From assembly GCA_017622085.1 (NCBI GenBank), contig JAGARU010000098.1, forward strand, positions 1 through 64,000: DNA of 64,000 bases. The letters are read 5' to 3'. The notes under the pieces are model-generated. The model made no database searches. It saw only the letters and a program-made list of their open reading frames with translations, and had not been told where the DNA came from. Each line of letters begins with the position of its first letter. Position 1 is the stretch's first letter. Both the position numbers and the translations under genes were made by a program. Shown piece by piece: positions 58,239-64,000 of this stretch. Source of the DNA: Clostridia bacterium. GTDB taxonomy: Bacteria > Bacillota > Clostridia > Oscillospirales > CAG-272.

Positions 58239-60548
58239 ATGAAAAAAACACGGTTTAACCAAGGCTGGGACTTTGTCCTCAATGGCGCGTACAAGGGTAA
58301 GGTAGACCTTCCCCACGACTTTTCCATCGATCAGCCCCGCTCGGCCGATGCCCCCTCCGGCCCGGACGGCGGTTATTTCCCTGGCGGCTACGGCGAGTAC
58401 AATAAGATCCTTACTGCCGCTCCCGCTAAGCGCACATCCCTTCTGTTCGACGGCTCCTTCGGTGTTACCGAGGTGTACGTCAACGATAACCTGGTTACCA
58501 TCAACCGCTACGGCTACAACGGCTTTGAGGCGGATCTGAGCGAGTATCTGGTGGACGGGGCAGAGAACCGTCTGAACGTCCGTGTCAACAACAAATGGCA
58601 GCCCAACGCCCGCTGGTATACCGGCTCCGGTCTGTACCGCGACGTATACCTTTGCGAGAGTACCTCCAGCTATATCGATCCCTACGGCCTGTTCTTCTGG
58701 ACGAACGAGGTGGTAGAGGATACCGCCCGCATGTCGGCCGAGGTAGTGTACCACGCCGCCAAAAAGGGCGCCGGCGAGCTCCGCTATGAAATTTTCAAGG
58801 ACGGCACCGATACCCCCGTCCATACCTTTACCCGTTACATCTGGGCAGAGGCAGGCAAAAACCGTTACGCCACCCGCTTCGAGCTGGACAAGCCCGAAAT
58901 CTGGGATTTGGATACACCCAACCTCTACAGCGCGAAGGTGACCCTCACCCTCCACGGCGAAACCGATACGGATGAGACTGCCTTCGGCGTGCGCACCGTC
59001 TACGCCGACCGCCGCCGCGGCTTCATCTTAAACGGCCGGGAGCTCAAGATCCGCGGTGCCTGCGTGCACCATGACCACGGACCCATCGGCGCTTGCGTGT
59101 ATCCCGAGGCCGAGTTCCGTCGGGTAGCCAAGCTGAAGGCCGTTGGCTTCAATACCATCCGTTGCACCCATAACCCGCAGAGCTCTCTGTTCTACGAGGC
59201 CTGCGACCGCCTTGGTATGCTGGTTATCGACGAGCTGTACGACTACTGGAACGACGGCAAGCGTCCTGACGACTTCCACCTGTTCTTCGGCGACCATTAT
59301 TTGGAATATCTTGACACCATCGTCCGCCGCGACCGTCCCCACCCCTCCATCGTTATGTGGAGCACCGGCAATGAGATTCCCGAAAAGGGCGGTCTCTCCG
59401 ATGGCTACGGCATTGCCTCCCGTCTGGCCGAGGGCATCCGCGCTCTGGATACCAGCCGTCCCGTAACCCACGCCCTCTGCGGCTTCTGGGATAAGCCCGC
59501 CTGGGCCAAGCAGGAGACGGCCACCAACCATTACGGCGCCGACCGCCTGGACTTCTGGTCCGATAAGACCAAGGTTACCGCCGATACGCTGGATATCGCC
59601 GGATGCAACTACATGGAGGATCGGGTAGAGAACGACCTGATCCGCTTCCCCGACCGTCTGATCCTCATTACCGAGTCCTTTGCCATCCGCTCCTACGATA
59701 CCGTAAAGCGCGTAGACCGTACCCCCCGTATGCTGGGCGACTGCGTATGGACCGCTTGGGATTACTTCGGTGAGACCTCCATCGGCCATGTCCGCTACGA
59801 CGGACAGGAGCCCCACGGCTTGCTTACCTATCCGAACCATATTGCCGATTGCGGTGATATCGATATCTGCGGCTTCCGCAAGCCCCAGTCCTTCTACCGT
59901 GAGATTGCCTTTGGCAAGCGCACCGATCCCTATATTACCGTCCGCTCCCCTGAGCGCTACGATCAGCCCTATAAGATCAGCGGCTGGGGCTTCTACGACG
60001 GTATCCCCTCCTGGACCTGGGAAAAGGAAGGCGCACCCATTGAGGTTTACGTCTTTGCCGAGGCCGACGAGGTGGTTCTGGAGTGCAACGGCAAGGAGGC
60101 CGGCCGAATGGCTCGCACCGAAAACGCCGTTTATTTGTTCAAGACCGAATATCACGCCGGCACTTTGACCGCAAAATCCTACGTGGAAGGCAAGCTGACC
60201 GGCCAGTGGTCTCTTGTAACCACCGCCGAGCCCGCTAAGCTGGCGCTTACCGCCGAGCCCAACTACGCCCCCGCCGCAGAGGAGCGTCTCATTTACGTGG
60301 ACGTAGACGTCCTCGACCGGAACGGCGCCCTTTGCGACCGCGCCGAAAAGCTGGTGACCTTCACCTGCCAGGGCGCAGAGATCCTTGCGGTAGGAACGGG
60401 TAAGGTCGATAACGAGGAAATGTATGTGGGCAACACCCGTACCACTTACCTCGGCCACGCCTTGGTTGTCCTGCAGGCCAAGGGCACGGGCGCCATCACC
60501 CTCCGCGCCGAGGCCGAAGGCCTTGAGGCTGCCGAGCTCAAGCTTTAA
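58239..60548 (+). CDS. GH2-family beta-galactosidase-like enzyme
   Basis: This 769-residue protein has the GH2 order: N-terminal sugar-binding domain (KRTSLLFDGSFGVTEVYVND), an immunoglobulin-like domain, a TIM barrel and additional C-terminal beta domains. The acid/base is in PSIVMWSTGNEIPEKGG and the nucleophile Glu is in LILITESFAIRSYD, matching the two catalytic Glu positions of the family. Length and the tail domains resemble the DUF4982-type galactosidases of gut bacteria. No signal peptide is seen, so it acts on imported oligosaccharides. It starts an operon with a membrane protein and two esterases, fitting attack on an acylated galactoside or xyloside. Confidence 0.9.
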   Translation: MKKTRFNQGWDFVLNGAYKGKVDLPHDFSIDQPRSADAPSGPDGGYFPGGYGEYNKILTAAPAKRTSLLFDGSFGVTEVYVNDNLVTINRYGYNGFEADLSEYLVDGAENRLNVRVNNKWQPNARWYTGSGLYRDVYLCESTSSYIDPYGLFFWTNEVVEDTARMSAEVVYHAAKKGAGELRYEIFKDGTDTPVHTFTRYIWAEAGKNRYATRFELDKPEIWDLDTPNLYSAKVTLTLHGETDTDETAFGVRTVYADRRRGFILNGRELKIRGACVHHDHGPIGACVYPEAEFRRVAKLKAVGFNTIRCTHNPQSSLFYEACDRLGMLVIDELYDYWNDGKRPDDFHLFFGDHYLEYLDTIVRRDRPHPSIVMWSTGNEIPEKGGLSDGYGIASRLAEGIRALDTSRPVTHALCGFWDKPAWAKQETATNHYGADRLDFWSDKTKVTADTLDIAGCNYMEDRVENDLIRFPDRLILITESFAIRSYDTVKRVDRTPRMLGDCVWTAWDYFGETSIGHVRYDGQEPHGLLTYPNHIADCGDIDICGFRKPQSFYREIAFGKRTDPYITVRSPERYDQPYKISGWGFYDGIPSWTWEKEGAPIEVYVFAEADEVVLECNGKEAGRMARTENAVYLFKTEYHAGTLTAKSYVEGKLTGQWSLVTTAEPAKLALTAEPNYAPAAEERLIYVDVDVLDRNGALCDRAEKLVTFTCQGAEILAVGTGKVDNEEMYVGNTRTTYLGHALVVLQAKGTGAITLRAEAEGLEAAELKL

Positions 60549-60554
60549 TCCGTT

Positions 60555-60588
60555 ACACGCCTCCGCCCTGCGGCGGCGTGTCCTTTTC
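60555..60588 (+). promoter_or_regulatory. Hairpin between GH2 and the small membrane protein
   Basis: ACACGCC (60555-60561) pairs with GGCGTGT (60575-60581), with an inner CCGC/GCGG pair, followed by CCTTTTC. It is a weak terminator or a stabilising structure. Confidence 0.55.
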
Positions 60589-60605
60589 AGAAAGGAGTTT
60601 TATCT

Positions 60606-60932
60606 GTGAAGATCCGTTACGCCGCCCTTGCGGCAACCGTGGCCGCCCTGAATCTGGTGGGCAACGGCCTGTATCTTTTCGTTTCCGAGGCAACCCGCGT
60701 TACTCTGATTATCAGTGAAAACGGCCTCGGCGTCATGCGCTTCAGTAAGTGGATCCTGCTGCTCTTTGCCGCCTCCGCTCTTGCCTTTGTTCTTGCCTAT
60801 ATTTTTATGCGGGTAAAGCGTGCTCGTCGCGGACAGGAAAGCCCTAAGGCCGCCCTGGAGGATCGCACCGTGCTGATCGCCTCTGCCGCCGTCGCCCTTA
60901 TGGGCTGGATCGCCTCTCTTTTGCTTCTCTGA
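60606..60932 (+). CDS. Small membrane protein
   Basis: This 108-residue protein is taken from GTG 60606 with an AAAGGAG site nine bases upstream. Hydrophobic segments lie near 5-25, 48-68 and 90-108, so three membrane spans are predicted, with a basic loop (RVKRARRGQE) between the last two that should lie inside. There is no known domain. It lies between the GH2 and esterase genes and is probably cotranscribed with them. It could aid uptake or envelope placement, but nothing decides this. Confidence 0.75.
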   Translation: MKIRYAALAATVAALNLVGNGLYLFVSEATRVTLIISENGLGVMRFSKWILLLFAASALAFVLAYIFMRVKRARRGQESPKAALEDRTVLIASAAVALMGWIASLLLL

Positions 60933-60953
60933 CGTCGGAAAGGAAGGAAACCT

Positions 60954-61970
60954 ATGAATTATCAAGAAGAATTAAAAACCGCCACCCCCTATAAGCTGGC
61001 TTATTTAAAGGGAATTGATACCGTCATTGAGCGCCGTCAGAAGGAGGCCGCCACCGCCCGCGCCGCCTATGCCGCTGAGATCTTCGATCGCCCCGAGGAC
61101 TACCGCAAGGACCTTTGCGCCACCCTCGGCTGGCCCTTGACCGACCCTCGCCCTGCCGAGCCCCCGAAGGTAACGGAGGAGCTGATGTCGGAGGAGGACG
61201 GTTATACCATCTACCGGGTGCAGATCGAGGTTCTGGAGGGGCTTCCGCTCCAAGGCCTGCTCTTTAAGCAAAACGGGGCAGGTAAGCGCCCCATGGTCAT
61301 TGCTCAGCACGGCGGCAGTGGTACGCCGGAGCTGCTGGCCGGTATGTTCGGCTCCACCCATAACTACAACGATATGCTCCATCGGGTCTTAAAGCAGGGC
61401 GTGCACGTGTTTGCCCCCTCTCTTATGATCTGGAGCGTCTATTCCTACGATGCCCCCTTTGACCGCAACGCCATTGACGCCAAGCTGAAGCGAGTGGGCA
61501 GCTCCATCACCGCCCTTGAGGTTTATGGAATCATGCGTGTGCTGGATTACTATGAAAGCACGGATTACGTCAGCGGCTTTGGCATGGTAGGCCTTTCCTA
61601 CGGTGGCTTCTATACCCTGTATACCACCGCTGTCGATACCCGTATCCGCTCTGCCATCTCTGACTCTTACTTTAACGAGCGGAATCGCTACCCCTGGCCC
61701 GATTGGGTCTGGCGGAATTCTGCCTTCCGCTTTGACGATGCGGAGATTGCTTGCCTCGTCTACCCCCGTCGCCTGTCCATTCAGATCGGCGATAAGGATG
61801 ACCTCTTCGACTATCGGGGCGGGGAAGCTTCCTTTGCCCGCGTCAAGGAGCTGGCCGGTTCTCGCGGTACCGATTGGATCGATCTGACCGTCTTTGACGG
61901 CACCCACGAATTTTATAAGGAGGATTGGGCCATTGCGCGCCTGATCCGCGATTTGGAGGTGGCAAAATGA
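60954..61970 (+). CDS. Alpha/beta hydrolase (acetyl xylan esterase-like)
   Basis: This 338-residue protein has a nucleophile elbow FGMVGLSYGGFYTLY (Ser), an oxyanion segment IAQHGGSGTPELL, an acid in QIGDKDDLFDYRGG and a late His in FDGTHEFYKED, giving the complete Ser-Asp-His triad. It resembles the dienelactone/acetyl-xylan esterase-type abhydrolases that remove acyl groups from sugars. There is no signal peptide. Its last four bases overlap the SGNH gene (ATGA), so the two esterases are made together and probably act on the same substrate. Confidence 0.88.
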   Translation: MNYQEELKTATPYKLAYLKGIDTVIERRQKEAATARAAYAAEIFDRPEDYRKDLCATLGWPLTDPRPAEPPKVTEELMSEEDGYTIYRVQIEVLEGLPLQGLLFKQNGAGKRPMVIAQHGGSGTPELLAGMFGSTHNYNDMLHRVLKQGVHVFAPSLMIWSVYSYDAPFDRNAIDAKLKRVGSSITALEVYGIMRVLDYYESTDYVSGFGMVGLSYGGFYTLYTTAVDTRIRSAISDSYFNERNRYPWPDWVWRNSAFRFDDAEIACLVYPRRLSIQIGDKDDLFDYRGGEASFARVKELAGSRGTDWIDLTVFDGTHEFYKEDWAIARLIRDLEVAK

Positions 61971-62971
61971 AGGAATATTCGGCAAAACAAGCCCCGCTCC
62001 GCGTTTTTGGTATCCCCAATTTTGAAAAAACCAAGGAATTCCGCCGTGTACCGGATGAGGTTCTCCGGCAAATTCCGTCCCTCGACTTCCTCGGCAAGCG
62101 CCCTCCGGGTGGACGTGTTTGCTTCCGTACGGACTCGCCTACCTTGACGGTTCGCCTCACCCTTGAAACCCTGTCGGTGGATATCGGTATGTCCATCTAC
62201 GCCTGTCAGTCTGCCCACGTGTTCTTGGGCGGTCATACGGATTCCGTGTTCCTTGGGCAGGTCAACCCTTCGAACTATGAGTCGAAAATCTTTGAAAAAA
62301 CCTTCAAAACCAACGGGAAAATGGAGGATGTAACCATCTTCCTCCCCCGCAACGAGATCCTGTCCGACCTGACCGTGTTGGTGGAGGACGGTGCAACGGT
62401 GGCGCCCCCCACCCCTTACCGTCATTCTCACCCCGTGCTCTATTACGGCTCCTCCATTACGGAGGGTGGCATCGCCAATAGCCCCGCCAACGGCTATAAT
62501 GCCATTCTCTCCCGCCATTTGGACGTGGATTATTATAACTTCGGCTTCTCCGGCAGCGCCAAGGGCGAGCTGGCCATGGCGGATTACATCAATACCATCG
62601 ATTTTTCCGTTTTCGTATACGATTACGACCATAACGCCCCCACCGTCGAGCATCTGGCCGCCACCCACGAGCCCTTCTTCCGCCGCATCCGGGAAAAGCA
62701 TCCCACCGTCCCCGTCATTATGCTGACCCGTCCCCACGCCACCTACGGCGAGGATGAGATCGCCCGCCGCGCCGTGGTCAAGGCAACCTACGACCGTGCT
62801 GTGGCTGAGGGCGACCAAAACGTCTATTTTATTGACGGAGAGCGCTTTTTCCTTGATGACCCCGACCGCGAGCTTTGCTTTATCGACACCATTCACCCAA
62901 ACGACCTGGGCTTTGCCAAGATGGCCGCCGTCATAGAGCCCACCCTTCACGCCATCCTCGAACGCCTTTAA
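61967..62971 (+). CDS. SGNH/GDSL-type esterase
   Basis: This 334-residue protein is taken from ATG 61967, overlapping the previous stop by four bases. A beta-rich N-terminal domain (about 1-150) precedes the SGNH part: LYYGSSITEGGIANSPANG with the Ser, FGFSGSAKGE with the Gly and FIDTIHPNDLGFAKM with the Asp-His pair. The Asn of block III is likely in DYDHNAPTVEHL. This is the same two-domain form as the SGNH gene at 30236. It would remove acetyl groups from oligosaccharides in the cytoplasm, next to the GH2 enzyme. Confidence 0.88.
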   Translation: MKEYSAKQAPLRVFGIPNFEKTKEFRRVPDEVLRQIPSLDFLGKRPPGGRVCFRTDSPTLTVRLTLETLSVDIGMSIYACQSAHVFLGGHTDSVFLGQVNPSNYESKIFEKTFKTNGKMEDVTIFLPRNEILSDLTVLVEDGATVAPPTPYRHSHPVLYYGSSITEGGIANSPANGYNAILSRHLDVDYYNFGFSGSAKGELAMADYINTIDFSVFVYDYDHNAPTVEHLAATHEPFFRRIREKHPTVPVIMLTRPHATYGEDEIARRAVVKATYDRAVAEGDQNVYFIDGERFFLDDPDRELCFIDTIHPNDLGFAKMAAVIEPTLHAILERL

Positions 62972-63015
62972 ATGGGGGTAAATACGCTTAAAACCAAGGT
63001 TTTTTGGAAAAACTC

Positions 63016-63044
63016 TTTTCAAGACGGAAAAAATATGGTATAAT
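63016..63044 (+). promoter_or_regulatory. Promoter of the DUF3006/DUF4330 pair
   Basis: TTTTCA (63016-63021) and TATAAT (63039-63044) have a 17-base spacer. Confidence 0.75.
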
Positions 63045-63078
63045 GACAAAAATGCCTGATTTGTGTTGGGAGGATCGT

Positions 63079-63366
63079 ATGAAGGGAAAGCTTATCCTTG
63101 ACCGTACGGAGCGCCGCGAAAACGGGGAAAAGGTCTTTGTGTTTGAATATGAGGGGGAGGCTGGCTCCATCCGTTTCTTCTCGTTTGCCGCTTCGCAAAT
63201 GCCCTGTGATCTGGTCGATTCTCTCCGCCAGGGCGACATTGTCACGGCCGAATGGAGCGAAAGCGCCCTTTTGTCCGGCACCGTCGACCAAGAGGCGACC
63301 GCCTCTGCCGCCAAACGGGCGGATGACCTGCTTCAAAGACTGTTCGCCAAGGGAAAAAAGAAATAA
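63079..63366 (+). CDS. DUF3006-like small protein
   Basis: This 95-residue protein is taken from ATG 63079 with a GGGAGGA site; a longer frame crosses the promoter. MKGKLILDRTERRENGEKVF and DIVTAEWSESALLSG are like the small beta-barrel DUF3006 proteins common in Bacillota, where they often sit next to surface or DNA-uptake genes. The tail is Lys rich (LFAKGKKK). It is 21 bases upstream of the DUF4330-like gene and cotranscribed with it. Function is unknown. Confidence 0.75.
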   Translation: MKGKLILDRTERRENGEKVFVFEYEGEAGSIRFFSFAASQMPCDLVDSLRQGDIVTAEWSESALLSGTVDQEATASAAKRADDLLQRLFAKGKKK

Positions 63367-63387
63367 GCGTATAAGGAAAGGATCGTT

Positions 63388-63891
63388 ATGGCAATTCATC
63401 ACGATACGGCAAAAAAGAAAACCGGCTTCAACGCGCTGGATGCCTTTATTATTCTGGTGGTGCTTCTGTGCCTTGTGGGCGCAGGCCTCCGGATGTTTAT
63501 GGGAGAAAACGGGGAAAACGTCACTCCCAACGAAAAATACGTTGTCAGCTTCCTCATTCGGGAAGCCATTGATACGGATGCCGATGCACTTACCTCCGGC
63601 GACGTGTTCTATCTGGATACCACCAACGCCATCTTCGGCACGCTGGACGGCGAGCCCATCGTATCCCCCAAGCAAGTCAACGTCATTGACGAAAACGGCC
63701 AGCTGAACATCGACTATTCCGTGGGCGACAGCGTTTTCATCCGTGGCCGCATCATCGTGGAGGGCTACATGAGCGAGGAGGGCTTCATGCTCAACGGCAA
63801 CACCTACCTTGCCCCCTATAAAACCATCGACGTCCACACCCAGTATCTCATGAAAACCATCGAGATCACGGAAATTACCAAGTATGAATAA
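63388..63891 (+). CDS. DUF4330-like membrane-anchored protein
   Basis: This 167-residue protein has a short basic N-terminus, one membrane helix (about 15-38, LDAFIILVVLLCLVGAGLRM) and an extracellular beta-rich domain (KYVVSFLIREAIDTDADAL, VGDSVFIRGRIIVEGYM). This layout matches DUF4330 proteins, sometimes found with capsule or polysaccharide genes. ATG 63388 has an AAAGGA site. A terminator follows 5 bases after the stop, so the two-gene unit ends here. The function is unknown. Confidence 0.82.
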   Translation: MAIHHDTAKKKTGFNALDAFIILVVLLCLVGAGLRMFMGENGENVTPNEKYVVSFLIREAIDTDADALTSGDVFYLDTTNAIFGTLDGEPIVSPKQVNVIDENGQLNIDYSVGDSVFIRGRIIVEGYMSEEGFMLNGNTYLAPYKTIDVHTQYLMKTIEITEITKYE

Positions 63892-63896
63892 AAAGA

Positions 63897-63929
63897 AAAG
63901 CGACTGACCGCGCGGCCAGTCGCTTTTTT
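63897..63929 (+). terminator. Rho-independent terminator
   Basis: AGCGACTG (63899-63906) pairs with CAGTCGCT (63917-63924) with a GC-rich loop and is followed by a run of T. Confidence 0.9.
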
Positions 63930-64000
63930 ATTGTGTATGAATTATTGCCGTTAGCAACATGAACCAAAGAGCGTATTCAGCCTCGCTGTAAGCATACTTT
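63930..64000. other. Window end, no feature seen
   Basis: The last 71 bases show no start codon with a ribosome site, no hairpin and no RNA gene. Confidence 0.6.

Noticed and set aside
1..64000. tRNA or rRNA genes
   Set aside because: I looked for TTCGAAT-type T-arms with matching acceptor stems and for rRNA core words and saw none; a covariance scan could still find one.

Overview
The window reads as chromosome of an uncultured Bacillota, most likely a gut-associated member of class Clostridia (inference). The grounds are strong GGAGG-type ribosome binding sites, many TTGACA/TATAAT-type promoters with a 17-nt spacer, a T-box leader, hprK and smpB, membrane-anchored XRE regulators, and a dense set of glycan-degrading and sugar-processing genes. 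Most genes are GC-rich in the third position, which creates long spurious antisense reading frames. The left edge (1-350) and the stretch 43.6-44.2 kb are visibly AT-rich and look foreign.

Layout. 0-4.1 kb: end of a nucleotidyltransferase-like gene, a palindromic repeat, a lipoprotein, a histidine phosphatase, two HAD hydrolases, an XRE membrane regulator and a zinc-ribbon protein. 4.2-10.3 kb: serine hydrolase and M28 peptidase, divergent from a GH63-like glycosidase, then a GH43 enzyme. 10.4-17.5 kb (minus strand): a cassette in which two paralogous sigma-70-like proteins with long C-terminal extensions flank two ABC exporter half-transporters; the 3' ends of the two sigma genes share an almost identical 85-nt block. 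17.5-19.6 kb: an SDR and an MFS transporter. 19.7-23.8 kb: a 1349-residue TIR-Sel1-TPR protein. 23.8-26.9 kb: smpB, hprK, a parvulin-type lipoprotein and a YgjP-like metallopeptidase.

27.0-30.2 kb: a T-box leader whose specifier reads as UAC (Tyr) controls a three-gene TrpXYZ-like ABC importer. 30.2-36 kb: SGNH hydrolase, a 45-residue membrane protein with its own perfect consensus promoter and terminator, an aldo/keto reductase plus GH123-like pair, and a GH42-like enzyme with an inverted repeat over its promoter. 36-38.3 kb: an unknown protein that overlaps, tail to tail, a three-gene operon of unknown proteins. 38.3-43.5 kb: phosphodiesterase, Gfo/Idh oxidoreductase plus sugar isomerase, and a large surface protein with GLUG and CxxC repeats and an acidic cytoplasmic tail. 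43.5-44.8 kb: repeats, an AT-rich orphan and a REP-associated transposase whose reading frame contains REP-like palindromes. 44.9-48.8 kb: two-subunit aconitase X with an old-yellow-enzyme-type reductase. 48.9-51.3 kb: CapA-like protein overlapping tail to tail with a C39-like protein that seems to lack catalytic residues.

51.6-58.1 kb: L-fucose isomerase, nucleotidyltransferase, CotH-like lipoprotein and ribulokinase. 58.2-63 kb: GH2 glycosidase, small membrane protein, alpha/beta esterase and SGNH esterase. 63-63.9 kb: DUF3006-like and DUF4330-like proteins. Together the genes suit a fermentative glycan degrader: glycosidases and esterases trim decorated polysaccharides, and isomerase, kinase and dehydrogenase genes process the released sugars. 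The most unusual elements are the sigma/ABC/ABC/sigma cassette, the REP-invaded transposase, the Tyr-type T-box transporter, the aconitase X plus ene-reductase operon and the autonomous 45-residue membrane protein.
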